Positions 14,739-22,780 of a stretch of 64,000 nt of DNA are shown piece after piece. The first letter of the stretch is position 1. Every line of letters begins with the position of its first letter. Where the stretch lies: assembly GCA_963801105.1 (NCBI GenBank), contig CAWDDH010000003.1:1116001-1180000 (forward strand), given 5' to 3'. The stretch is from JAENVU01 sp963801105 (GTDB taxonomy: Bacteria; Actinomycetota; Acidimicrobiia; IMCC26256; JAENVU01). Under the pieces are notes generated by a model. That model saw only the letters and a program-made list of their open reading frames with translations, was not told the DNA's origin and searched no databases. The position numbers and the translations under genes are program-made.

Positions 14739-15389
14739 GACCCAGTAGAGCCCCTGGCGGTAGATCGAGCGCGGTCCGGTCGCGCGGACGAGCTTGGGGG
14801 CCGGGGTCGGCGTCGTCGTGGACGGCGTCACCGGGGGCGGAGGTGCCGGGGCCGCGGCCGGCGCTCGTGGCGCCGACCGCGGGACCCCCGGCGACGGGGT
14901 CGCGGCCGCAGGTGCGGACGTGCTTGGGGCGGGCTGGGAGGCTGATTCCATGAACACCTCGGAGACGTACAACGTCCCGTTGGCGTTCACGACGCCCACA
15001 CCCACTGACCGAAACCCCGGATCGGTGAGATTCCTGTAGTGCTCGGGCGAGGCGACGAGCGCACCGTGGATCGAGTCCACGCTCGGGCCGCGTCCGACGT
15101 TCTCCCCCAGCCGCTGCCACTCCGCAGGAGCGCCGTCGGCGAGGTTCGAATGGCTGATGGCACCGACGGCCGCCATGTGCTCGGCCCAACCACGGGCCTT
15201 GGCGCTGAGGGTGCCGTTGACGCTGAGTGCCGGGAGCCCGAGTGATGCTCGCAGCGAGTTGGTTCGGGCAATGAAGTCGTTCTCGGCGCCCGGGTCGGTC
15301 GTGGCGCCGGCCGCAGCCGCCAATCCCACGATCGATCCTGCAGCGACGAGCACGACGGCAATGCCGCACATCGTCTTTCGGAGTCGCAT
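14733..15389 (-). CDS. Secreted CAP (SCP/PR-1) domain protein
   Basis: A 218-residue exported protein. A basic start and hydrophobic helix form a signal peptide (about residues 1-29, cleavage near AAGA). The CAP domain (about 34-150) shows the family landmarks: FIARTNSLRASLGLPALSV, WAEHMA, SHSNL, LGENVG and a PEHYRNLTDPGF segment, with the conserved His and Glu residues. The C-terminus is a low-complexity Pro/Ala/Ser/Thr stretch of about 50 residues and a short end. Bacterial CAP proteins are extracytoplasmic and mostly of unknown function. ATG 15389 follows a GGGAAGG ribosome site. Confidence 0.9.
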   Translation of the reverse strand: MRLRKTMCGIAVVLVAAGSIVGLAAAAGATTDPGAENDFIARTNSLRASLGLPALSVNGTLSAKARGWAEHMAAVGAISHSNLADGAPAEWQRLGENVGRGPSVDSIHGALVASPEHYRNLTDPGFRSVGVGVVNANGTLYVSEVFMESASQPAPSTSAPAAATPSPGVPRSAPRAPAAAPAPPPPVTPSTTTPTPAPKLVRATGPRSIYRQGLYWVV

Positions 15390-15499
15390 CGGTGCCTTCC
15401 CATTCCGCCCCGCTTGCTCCTCTGGTCACTGGAACTTTCCTGTCATCGGCCCCCGGGCCCTGACACTTGAGCGACCGATCGCGGTTTTTGCCGGGCCCC

Positions 15500-15505
15500 T
15501 ACGCT
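15500..15505 (+). promoter_or_regulatory. -10 box TACGCT, probably leaderless
   Basis: TACGCT ends 7 bases before ATG 15513 of the FAD oxidoreductase gene, with only GC bases between and no spaced ribosome site. Confidence 0.5.
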
Positions 15506-15512
15506 GCGGGGG

Positions 15513-16814
15513 ATGCGCCTGGAAGCCCGTGAGCTCCCCGTCCTGGCGGAGGCCGACGTCGTGGTCGCCGGCGGGGGTCCCGCCGGTCTCGGAGCCGCGG
15601 TGGCCGCCGCACGGGCCGGCGCCTCGGTCGTGCTCTGCGAGCAGCTCGGCTTCCTCGGCGGGAACTTCACCGCCGCGTCGGTCGGGACGGTGTGCGGGCT
15701 CTACCTGGACACCGGCTCGGGCTTCGACCACGTGGTCGGCGGTCTCGCCCGCGAGATGACCGATGCGCTGGCCGGCGCCGGCGCCGGCGTCGGTCCGGTG
15801 CCGTTCAAGGAGACGGCGGTCTTCGTCTACGTCCCGTGGTCCGCGAAGCGCTACGCGGACCACCTGGTGGGCGACACCGACGGCATCGACCTGCTCCTGC
15901 ACGTGACCGTCGCGGACGCCGTGGTCGTCGACGGCGCGCTCGCCGCCCTCGTGGTCGCCACCAAGCGGGGGCTCCAGGCCGTGCGCGGCCGCATGTTCGT
16001 CGATTGCACGGGCGACGCGGACCTTGCCACCTTCGCCGGCGTGCCGACGGTGCTCGGCGATCCCGGGCACCGCCAGCACGCCTCCATGCAGTTCGTGCTC
16101 CAGCACGCCGACCCCGACCGCGCGATGGCAGCGATCGCCTCGCTCGGCCCCGCGATCGCCACGGAGGGCCACGCCTTGTCGCGCGACGGTGGCGCACTGA
16201 TCCCCACGCTGCGTCCGGGCGAGTTCATCGGGGCCATGACCCGCGTGCGCGGTCCCGACGGCGGCCCGATCGACGTGACCGATCCGCGGGCCGCGACGTG
16301 GGGTGAGCTGGAGGGTCGCCGGTTGGCCGAAGACGCCGCCGAGTTCGTCCGGACCCACGTCGACGGCTTCGCGCCGGCGTTCTTGGCGGACACGGCCACC
16401 ACGCTGGGGGTCCGCGAGACGCGGCGCATCGTGGGCAAGGCCACGCTCACCGGCGCGGAGGTCGCGGCCGGGGCCCGCCACGCCGACGGCATCGCGCAGG
16501 GCGCGTGGCCGCGCGAGTACCACGTCCGCGACCGCTCGACCGAGTACGAGTTCCTGCCGCCGGGCGTGGCCTACGACGTGCCCTTCGGCACGCTCCGGAC
16601 GAACGAGCGGTCGAACCTGCTGGTCGCGGGTCGCTGCATCTCGGCGGACCACGACGCGCTCGCGTCCACCCGCGTGATGGCGCCCTCGATGGCGATCGGC
16701 GAGGCGGCCGGTACCGCGGCCGCCCTGGCGACGCGCCGGCCCGGTCCGGCGGTCCTCACCGAGCCCGACGAGCTGCGTGCGAGCCTCCGCGCGGCTGGCG
16801 CGTTGTTGGGCTGA
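15513..16814 (+). CDS. FAD-dependent oxidoreductase
   Basis: A 433-residue flavoprotein of the FAD_oxidored (PF12831-like) type. The N-terminal dinucleotide fold VVVAGGGPAGLGAAVAAARA binds FAD. The CTGDADLA segment (about 166-173) and the C-terminal NLLVAGRCISADHDALASTR (about 369-388) are the second and third family signatures, and MAIGEAAGTAAALA closes the flavin site. No transmembrane segment or FeS motif is seen. The substrate is not predictable. It reads towards the acyl-CoA ligase gene 20 bases downstream and may share its transcript. Confidence 0.85.
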   Translation: MRLEARELPVLAEADVVVAGGGPAGLGAAVAAARAGASVVLCEQLGFLGGNFTAASVGTVCGLYLDTGSGFDHVVGGLAREMTDALAGAGAGVGPVPFKETAVFVYVPWSAKRYADHLVGDTDGIDLLLHVTVADAVVVDGALAALVVATKRGLQAVRGRMFVDCTGDADLATFAGVPTVLGDPGHRQHASMQFVLQHADPDRAMAAIASLGPAIATEGHALSRDGGALIPTLRPGEFIGAMTRVRGPDGGPIDVTDPRAATWGELEGRRLAEDAAEFVRTHVDGFAPAFLADTATTLGVRETRRIVGKATLTGAEVAAGARHADGIAQGAWPREYHVRDRSTEYEFLPPGVAYDVPFGTLRTNERSNLLVAGRCISADHDALASTRVMAPSMAIGEAAGTAAALATRRPGPAVLTEPDELRASLRAAGALLG

Positions 16815-16834
16815 CCCTGCCAGACTGCCCGACC

Positions 16835-18295
16835 GTGAACCTCGTATCGGTGCTGCTCCGCCATGCCGAATCCCGCCCCGACGCCCCGGCCGTCGTCGAG
16901 GGGGACCGGACCCTGACCTTCGGGGACCTCGAGCTGCTCGCGGCCGAGACCGCCGGAAGCTTCGTGCAGCTCGGGGTCGTGCCCGGCGACCGGATCGCGA
17001 TCGCCGCATGGAACGACCTGTCGTTCGTGGCCGCGTACCTCGGGGCCCTCTGGTGCGGCGCCGTCGCGGTGCCGGTCAACCCGGGCGCGCCGGCGGTCGA
17101 GCTCGCTCCCGAGCTGGAACGGGTCGGCGCCCGGGTGCTGGTCGTCGGCCCCGGGTGCGAGCACCTCGCCGACCTGCCGGGCGCGGTCGCGTCGAGCCTG
17201 CTGCCGGCGGCACCTCCCCTGGCCGGCGAGATCGAGCGCGACGACGATGAGCTCGCGGTGCTGCTCTTCACTTCCGGGACGGCAGGTGCGCCCCGCGCCG
17301 CGATGCTCAGCCACGGCAACCTCGAAGCCAACATCGGCCAGGTCCAGAGCCACCCCGGGCTGCGGGTCAGCCCCGAGGACATCGGGCTCGCGACTCTTCC
17401 CTTCTTCCACGTGTTCGGGCTCAATGTCGCGCTCGGGGTCGCGCTCGCCGGCGGGGTGCAGTCGGTGCTGCTGCCGCAGTTCGACGCCACCCGGGTCGTC
17501 GAGTTGGTCCGCGCGCACGGGGTCTCGATCCTCGCTGGTGTGCCGGCGATGTTCGACGCGCTGCTCGAGCTCCCCGAGTCGGTCGCGCCGCCTGATGCCT
17601 TCCGCTCGGTCCGTCTCGCGGTCGCGGGGGCGGCCGAGCTGACCCAGGACGTCGCGGACCGGTTCCAGGAGCGGTTCGACGTCGTGATCTACGAGGGCTA
17701 CGGCCTCACCGAGGCCGCGCCGATCGTGACGACGACCGCCGTCGACCGGCGGCCTCGCTGGGGCTCCATCGGGCCGCCGCTCCCCGGGGTGGAGGTGCGC
17801 CTCGTCGACGCCGAGGGGGCCGACGTGACCGTCGGCGACCCCGGTGAGATCTGGGTCCGCGGCGCGAACGTCTTCCGGGGCTACTGGGAGGACGCGGACG
17901 CCACGGCCCGCGTGCTCCAGAACGGCTGGTTGCGCACCGGGGACGTCGCGGTCGCCGACGACGAGGGCTTCCTCTGCCTCGTGGACCGGATGAAGGACCT
18001 CATCATCGTCTCGGGGTTCAACGTCTATCCCGCCGAGGTCGAGGAGGTGCTCCTCGACCACCCCGACGTCGCCGAAGTCGCGGTCGTCGGGGTCCCGAAC
18101 CCGCGCTCGGGCGAGGCGGTCGCGGCCTTCGTGGTCCCCACGCCCGGCCGGACGCCCACGCTCGCGAGCATCCGGGATCACGTCGCGCGCCGGCTCGCCC
18201 GCTACAAGGTCCCTACGGCGCTGGAGCTGATCGAGGAGATCCCGCGGAATCAGGCGGGCAAGCTCATGCGCCGAGCGCTGGAACTGTCGGGCTGA
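16835..18295 (+). CDS. Long-chain acyl-CoA ligase (AMP-binding)
   Basis: A 486-residue ANL-superfamily enzyme that activates a carboxylic acid through acyl-AMP to acyl-CoA. Motifs in order: LLFTSGTAGAPRAAMLSH (phosphate loop, about 142-160; APR replaces the common xPK), YEGYGLTEAAP (about 286-296, adenine and acyl site), GWLRTGDVA (hinge Asp), DLIIVSGFNVYPAEVEE, and the C-terminal NQAGKLMRR whose Lys is the adenylation residue. No membrane segment. GTG 16835 is the natural start; a longer frame overlaps the previous gene. Its 3' end overlaps a convergent membrane protein gene by 46 bases. Confidence 0.88.
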   Translation: MNLVSVLLRHAESRPDAPAVVEGDRTLTFGDLELLAAETAGSFVQLGVVPGDRIAIAAWNDLSFVAAYLGALWCGAVAVPVNPGAPAVELAPELERVGARVLVVGPGCEHLADLPGAVASSLLPAAPPLAGEIERDDDELAVLLFTSGTAGAPRAAMLSHGNLEANIGQVQSHPGLRVSPEDIGLATLPFFHVFGLNVALGVALAGGVQSVLLPQFDATRVVELVRAHGVSILAGVPAMFDALLELPESVAPPDAFRSVRLAVAGAAELTQDVADRFQERFDVVIYEGYGLTEAAPIVTTTAVDRRPRWGSIGPPLPGVEVRLVDAEGADVTVGDPGEIWVRGANVFRGYWEDADATARVLQNGWLRTGDVAVADDEGFLCLVDRMKDLIIVSGFNVYPAEVEEVLLDHPDVAEVAVVGVPNPRSGEAVAAFVVPTPGRTPTLASIRDHVARRLARYKVPTALELIEEIPRNQAGKLMRRALELSG

Positions 18296-18966
18296 CGGGC
18301 CGACCGGGCCGCGACCTGGAACCCGGCGTAGATCACCGTGATGCCGAGCGCGAGCGACAGGACGAACGCCTCGTCCTTGCCCGCGATGCCCTGGATGAGC
18401 CCGCCGCTCGACAGCACGATCGTGCCCAGCGCGATCAGGAGGTTGGCGACCGCCCGGCTGCCGGAACCCGCGACGTCGCGCGCCCGGGCGTAGCGCTGCG
18501 CGGACACGAGCGCACCCACGATGATCACTGTGGCCCCCACCCCGCTGCCCACGGCGGCGAGCACCCGGGGGAACACCCCGAAGACGTCCTTGCCGACCGG
18601 GATCGCCGTCCCCGAGACGTCGTCCATCGGTGCCGCGAGCAGAACGCCGGCGGCCAACCCACTCAGGAGGACGAGGACCCGCTCCGCCCGCCGGCCCACC
18701 GCGGGCCGGGCCAGGAGGTGGACGGTACCGAGGGCCAGCCACGGCACCGACAGCACCGCGCCGAGAAGGTAGAAGAGCCGGAACGTCCCGCGGTCCCACC
18801 CGGTCGAGACGCCGGTGGCGAGTGCCGCGGATGCCAGCGCGAAGAGGGCCAGCGCGATGGTCCACGCCCGGTCCTGGGGCCGGTGCGAGGTCGTGGCGCG
18901 GGCCAGGGTCGCCTGGGCGAAGAGGGTGGCCACGGCAGTGGCGAGGAACGCGAGGCCGACGATCAT
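18250..18966 (-). CDS. Seven-helix integral membrane protein, unknown function
   Basis: I do not recognise the family. From ATG 18966 the 238-residue protein has seven hydrophobic segments (about residues 2-20, 35-54, 62-84, 95-112, 131-152, 163-185, 192-212) and short loops. A longer form from GTG 19101 would add 45 Pro/Gly/Arg-rich residues and run into the rex promoter, so I prefer 18966; a TACGCT -10 box lies 10 bases upstream of it. The last 15 codons overlap the convergent acyl-CoA ligase gene. Nothing shows a transport or enzymatic motif. Confidence 0.65.
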   Translation of the reverse strand: MIVGLAFLATAVATLFAQATLARATTSHRPQDRAWTIALALFALASAALATGVSTGWDRGTFRLFYLLGAVLSVPWLALGTVHLLARPAVGRRAERVLVLLSGLAAGVLLAAPMDDVSGTAIPVGKDVFGVFPRVLAAVGSGVGATVIIVGALVSAQRYARARDVAGSGSRAVANLLIALGTIVLSSGGLIQGIAGKDEAFVLSLALGITVIYAGFQVAARSARQPDSSSARRMSLPA

Positions 18967-19085
18967 GGCGATGGCGAGCGTACGCCCCGTCCCGGTCCCG
19001 GCCCCGGCCGCGGCGAGCCGTCGCCGGACCGCCGGCCGGCCCCGCGCCTGGGCGCCGCCGGGCGGCTTGGGCGGGAATGATCCGC

Positions 19086-19117
19086 TTGTGAAGAACTGCA
19101 CGATCGGGGTGTACCGT
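19086..19117 (+). promoter_or_regulatory. rex promoter with Rex-type half-site
   Basis: TTGTGAA (19086-19092) equals one arm of the Rex operator consensus TTGTGAA-N6-TTCACAA, and TACCGT (19112-19117) is a -10 candidate. The half-site overlaps the expected -35 position, so rex may repress itself. The second arm is poorly conserved. Confidence 0.45.
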
Positions 19118-19171
19118 GGCGTCCGGGCATCGGCGACGGACCGGCGCCCCGAGTGACGACGAGGTGGCGGT

Positions 19172-19843
19172 GTGGCCCAGCGAGGCGGAGCGCAGTCGAA
19201 CAGCCGGAAGATTCCCGGCGCGGCCGTCGCTCGCCTCCCGCTGTACTACCGCTCCCTGCTCGAGGTGGCCGAGGGTGACGTCGACACCGTCTCGTCCGAG
19301 CGGCTGGCCGAGCTCGCCGGGGTCAACGCGGCACAAGTGCGCAAGGACCTGTCCTACCTCGGCTCCTACGGCACGCGCGGGGTGGGCTACGACGTCGCCT
19401 TCCTGCTGGATCGCATCTCGCGCGAGCTGGGCCTGACCCACGACTGGCCCGTCGTCATCGCCGGCGTCGGGAACCTGGGCCATGCGCTGGCCAACTACGC
19501 CGGGCTGAGTGCCCGGGGCTTCCGTGTCCTGGCCCTGGTCGACACCGACCCGGCCAAGGTCGGCAAGCGACTCGGCGAGCTCACGGTCGAGGCGATGGAC
19601 GACCTGCCCCAGATCGTGCGGACCCGCGGCATCACCATCGGCATCATCGCCACGCCGGCGGGCGCAGCCCAGGCCGTCGCCGACCGACTGGTCGAGGCGG
19701 GCGTGGCGTCGATCCTCAACTTCGCCCCGGCGGTGATCTCCGTCCCCGACGGCGTCTCGGTCCGCAAGGTGGATCTCGCGACCGAGCTGCAGATCCTGTC
19801 GTTCTACCAATCGCACCGGCGGATCAAGGAGCGCGCGTCGTGA
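19172..19843 (+). CDS. rex: Redox-sensing transcriptional repressor Rex
   Basis: A 223-residue repressor that leaves DNA when the NADH/NAD+ ratio rises. The N-terminal winged helix has RLPLYYRSL, SSERLAELAGVNAAQVRKDL and the SYLGSYGTRGVGY wing. The Rossmann domain has VVIAGVGNLGHALANY (GxGxxG, NADH site) and VDTDPAKVG. The C-terminal domain-swapped helix is the ELQILSFYQ segment. GTG 19172 is preceded by GAGGTGG. The gene overlaps precorrin-2 dehydrogenase and leads the haem genes, as in Streptomyces rex-hemACD. Targets are likely respiratory genes such as those in this window, though I found no full Rex palindrome upstream of them. Confidence 0.96.
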   Translation: MAQRGGAQSNSRKIPGAAVARLPLYYRSLLEVAEGDVDTVSSERLAELAGVNAAQVRKDLSYLGSYGTRGVGYDVAFLLDRISRELGLTHDWPVVIAGVGNLGHALANYAGLSARGFRVLALVDTDPAKVGKRLGELTVEAMDDLPQIVRTRGITIGIIATPAGAAQAVADRLVEAGVASILNFAPAVISVPDGVSVRKVDLATELQILSFYQSHRRIKERAS

Positions 19844-20484
19844 GCGGGGCGACCGACCGGCCCGTGCTCGACGGCTACCCGGCGAACTTCATCGTCGCCG
19901 GCCGCCGCTGCCTCGTCGTCGGTGCCGGCCGGATCGCGCAGCGCAAGATCGAGGGGCTGCTGCGCGCGCAGGCCGACGTCGCAGTCGTCGCTCCCGAGGC
20001 GGCCGAAGGGGTCCGGGCGATGGCGGCGGACGGCCGGGTCGCGTGGGAACCGCGGGCGTTCCGACCCGAGGACCTCGACGGCGTCTGGCTCGCGATCACC
20101 GCGACCGGCGTGCCCGACGTCGACCGCGCGGTGTTCCTCGCCGGTGAGGAGCGGCGGGTGTGGGTGAACTCCGCCGACGACCCCCGGAACTGCAGCTTCA
20201 CGCTCATGTCGGTGGTCCGCCGCGGCGACATCGTGGTCACGATCGGGACGAACGGGCGGAGTCCGGCGCTCGCGACCTATCTGCGCGATCACGTCGCCAC
20301 CGAGATGGGTGAGGAGTACGAGACGCTGCTGGAGCTGCTCGCGGAGGCGCGGGAAGCCTTCCGCGCCGGGGGGCGTTCGAGTGAGGACGCCGATTGGCGG
20401 CGTGCCTTCGAATCCGGCATTCTCGATCTGGTCCGCGCCGGCCGCGAGGCCGAAGCAAGGGAGCTGCTCCGCTCGTGTCTGTGA
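19840..20484 (+). CDS. Precorrin-2 dehydrogenase / sirohydrochlorin ferrochelatase-like
   Basis: A 214-residue CysG N-terminal/Met8-type protein that oxidises precorrin-2 to sirohydrochlorin with NAD+, the step towards sirohaem. It has the dinucleotide motif CLVVGAGRIAQRKIEGLL (about 24-41), the WLAITATGVPDVDRAV segment, and the family signature NSADDPRNCSFTLMSVVRRGD (Asp in D-D-x-x-N-C is the proposed catalytic region). GTG 19840 overlaps the rex stop (GTGA). Together with the CobA domain encoded downstream it covers sirohaem synthesis. hemA follows with a 10-base overlap. Confidence 0.9.
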   Translation: MSGATDRPVLDGYPANFIVAGRRCLVVGAGRIAQRKIEGLLRAQADVAVVAPEAAEGVRAMAADGRVAWEPRAFRPEDLDGVWLAITATGVPDVDRAVFLAGEERRVWVNSADDPRNCSFTLMSVVRRGDIVVTIGTNGRSPALATYLRDHVATEMGEEYETLLELLAEAREAFRAGGRSSEDADWRRAFESGILDLVRAGREAEARELLRSCL

Positions 20485-21749
20485 TCGTCGTAGGCCTCAA
20501 TCACCGCAGCGCGCCGGTCGAGCTGCGCGAGCGGGTGGCGGTGCCGTCCTCGAGCCTGGTGAAGGCGCTCCACGACCTGTCGTCGCGCGAGCACCTCGCG
20601 GAGGTCGTGCTCCTGTCGACGTGCAACCGCACCGAGATCTACGCCCGGTCGACGAAATTCCACTCGGCGGTGTCCGATGTCCTGGACTTCCTGTCCGAGC
20701 AGGGCGGCGCGGCGCCGGAGGACTTCTCCGAGCACCTCTACACGTACTACGACGACAGCGCCGTCTCCCACCTCTTCGGCGTGGCGGCCGGGCTCGACTC
20801 GATGATCCTCGGCGAGGGCGAGATCCTGGGTCAGGTGCGCGACGCGTGGAAGCGCGCCGAGTCGGAGGGTGCGTCGGGATCGGCGCTGGCGCGGGTGTTC
20901 CGCCAGGCGATCGAGGTCGGCAAGCGGGCGCGCACGGAGACCGCGATCGGTCGGTCGGCGCTCTCGGTGTCCTCGGCCGCCGTCGCGCTCGCCGAGCGCA
21001 CGATGTTCTCACTGCGCGGCCGCTCCGTGCTGATCCTCGGTGCCGGTGAGGTGGCCGAGGGACTCGGTCGGGCACTCGTCGCGGCGGGGGCCGGCGACGT
21101 CACGGTGGCCAACCGGACCCACGCTCGGGCCGTCCGCCTCGCCAAGGACATCGGCGGTCGGGCCGTCGCGCTGGGCGAGCTCCCCGAGGTGCTCACCACC
21201 GTGGACGTGCTCCTGACCGCGACCGACTCGACCGAGGTGCACATCGAGCGGTCCGATGTCGAGGCGGTCATGGAGCGGCGCGGCGGGGTTCCGCTCCTCG
21301 TCGTGGACGTCGCGGTACCGCGCGACGTCGATCCGGGTGCCGCCGACGTCCCGGGCGTCACGCTCCACGACGTCGACGACCTCCACCAGCGCACCGAGGC
21401 CGCGCTCGACGAGCGCCGTCGCGAGGTCGGCACCGTGCGGGAGATCATCAACGAGGAGCTCGAGCGCTTCCAGACCGACCGCGCGGCCCGCGAGGTCGCG
21501 CCCGTCGTGGTCGGGTTGCGCGAGTGGGCCGAGTCGGTGCGCCAGGGCGAGCTGGACCGCTTCCGGGCCAAGCTCGACGGCGTCGATCCCGAGACGCGCA
21601 ACATCGTCGACGCTCTCACCCAGGGCATCGTCAACAAGCTCCTCCACGAGCCGACGGTCCGGCTGAAGGAAGCCGCGGGCACCGCGCGCGGCGAGCTCTA
21701 TTCGGACGCGCTCTCGTCGCTGTTCGACCTCCGCGACGAACCAGGATGA
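20475..21749 (+). CDS. hemA: Glutamyl-tRNA reductase
   Basis: A 424-residue enzyme that reduces glutamyl-tRNA to glutamate semialdehyde, the first committed step of haem synthesis by the C5 route. It has VGLNHRSAPVELRE at the N-terminus, the catalytic Cys in LLSTCNRTEIY (about residue 50), GLDSMILGEGEILGQVR, the NADPH fold VLILGAGEVAEGLGRAL, and the C-terminal dimerisation helix. GTG 20475 is used; GTG 20481 is an alternative. It overlaps the preceding gene and, by ATGA, hemC. Operon position after rex suggests redox-linked expression. Confidence 0.96.
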   Translation: MSVIVVGLNHRSAPVELRERVAVPSSSLVKALHDLSSREHLAEVVLLSTCNRTEIYARSTKFHSAVSDVLDFLSEQGGAAPEDFSEHLYTYYDDSAVSHLFGVAAGLDSMILGEGEILGQVRDAWKRAESEGASGSALARVFRQAIEVGKRARTETAIGRSALSVSSAAVALAERTMFSLRGRSVLILGAGEVAEGLGRALVAAGAGDVTVANRTHARAVRLAKDIGGRAVALGELPEVLTTVDVLLTATDSTEVHIERSDVEAVMERRGGVPLLVVDVAVPRDVDPGAADVPGVTLHDVDDLHQRTEAALDERRREVGTVREIINEELERFQTDRAAREVAPVVVGLREWAESVRQGELDRFRAKLDGVDPETRNIVDALTQGIVNKLLHEPTVRLKEAAGTARGELYSDALSSLFDLRDEPG

Positions 21750-22643
21750 CCACGCCGGTCCGGATCGCCACGCGTGGCAGCGCGCTGGCGCGCTGGCAGG
21801 CGGAGCGCGTCGCGGCCCTGCTGGGTAGGCCCGCCGAGCTCGTGATCGTCTCGACCCACGGCGACCGCGACCGCATCGAGCGCGATCCACGCGCTCGGCG
21901 GCAACGGCGTGTTCGTCAAGGAGGTCCAGGAGGTCGTGCGGCGCGGTGACGCCGACCTCGCGGTGCACTCGGCCAAGGATCTCATGGCGGTGACCCCCGA
22001 GGACCTCGTGCTGGCGGCCGTGCCCGAGCGGGCCGACGTTCGTGACGCGCTCGTCGGCTCGCCGCTCGCCGCCGTCCCTCGTGGCGGGACGATCGGAACG
22101 GGTTCGGTGCGCCGCCGCGCGCAGCTGGCCGCGATCCGTCCCGACCTCCGTTTCGCCGAGCTCCGCGGCAACGTGCCGACGCGCGTGGAGAAGGCGTCCG
22201 AGCATGCCGCGGTCGTGGTCGCCGCCGCCGCGCTCGCGCGGCTCGGGCTCTCGGATCGCGCCGCGGAGGTGCTCGACGTCGAGCTGATGCTCCCGATGGT
22301 CGGGCAGGGCGCGCTCGCGGTGGAATGTCGGCGCGACGACCCGGTCGCGATCGACGCGGTGGCACCGATCGACGACGACGAGCTCCACCGCGCGCTCGAC
22401 GCGGAGCGCGCGTTCCTGCGTGAGCTCGGCGGGGGCTGCACCATGCCGTGCGGCGCGCTGGCGACCGTCGCGTCCGACGGCACGGTGTCGCTCGACGCGC
22501 TCCTCGCCTCCGACGACGGTGCCCGCGTGCTGCGGACCGTGACCTGCGATGCCGATCCCGAGCGGGCCGGCACCGCCGCCGCCCGCCGCATCCTCGACGA
22601 CCTCGCCGGCGCCGACCTCCTCACCGACGAGGGCCGGGCATGA
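21746..22643 (+). pseudogene. hemC: Porphobilinogen deaminase, frameshifted
   Basis: ATG 21746 overlaps the hemA stop. Frame one gives IATRGSALARWQAERVAALL and THGDRDRIE; frame two then continues IHALGGNGVFVKEVQ, DLAVHSAKDL, GSVRRRAQL, LRGNVPTRV, PMVGQGALAVECR and the dipyrromethane-cofactor Cys in ELGGGCTMP. The switch lies at 21881-21885. Removing one G at 21882 restores EPIHALGG, with the expected Pro and spacing. Repaired, the enzyme has about 298 residues and would assemble hydroxymethylbilane. As drawn it is broken; since all other haem genes look intact, a sequencing error or very recent mutation is likely. Confidence 0.85.
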
Positions 22644-22780
22644 CCGTGTACCTGGTCGGGGCCGGGCGCCTGGTTCGCTGCACTGCGGCCGTCGCCTCCG
22701 GCGCCGTCCTTCGTTGCGCAGGGCCCGTCCCCGCCGGCGGGGGGTTCCGGGCATGACCGTGTACCTGGTCGGGGCCGGGC
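22634..22780 (+). repeat. Direct repeat pair flanking a 79-bp insertion in the hemC-cobA junction
   Basis: A 34-base sequence containing the cobA start codon occurs twice without mismatch, at 22634-22667 and 22747-22780. Between them lie 79 bases (22668-22746) made of two degenerate copies of a 30-base unit starting at 22674 and 22710 (36-base period, about 23 of 30 identical). It looks like a small insertion with a long target duplication, or a duplication that later diverged. Confidence 0.75.
22640..22756 (+). CDS. 38-residue bridging ORF between hemC and cobA-hemD
   Basis: ATG 22640 overlaps the hemC stop and the TGA at 22754-22756 overlaps the ATG of cobA-hemD. The first ten residues (MTVYLVGAGR) copy the start of CobA; the rest comes from the inserted 79 bases. 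It is therefore a by-product of the duplication. Its position would keep ribosomes flowing from hemC to cobA-hemD. A function for the peptide itself is doubtful. Confidence 0.35.
   Translation: MTVYLVGAGRLVRCTAAVASGAVLRCAGPVPAGGGFRA

Noticed and set aside
19086..19105. Complete Rex operator upstream of rex
   Set aside because: Only one arm matches the consensus; the other arm is too degenerate to claim a full site.
16571..19816. Minus-strand open frame of 1081 codons, and similar long antisense frames such as 40669-43488
   Set aside because: They lie opposite genes with clear families (acyl-CoA ligase, rex, nuoG), consist of Arg/Gly/Pro/Ala-rich noise and show no domain. Long antisense frames are expected at this base composition.
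22668..22746. Insertion sequence in the hemC-cobA junction
   Set aside because: It is far too short for a transposase and has no terminal inverted repeats; at most a small non-autonomous element.
22640..22756. A truncated second CobA gene
   Set aside because: Only the first ten codons are shared with cobA; the frame then enters the inserted sequence, so no CobA domain is present.
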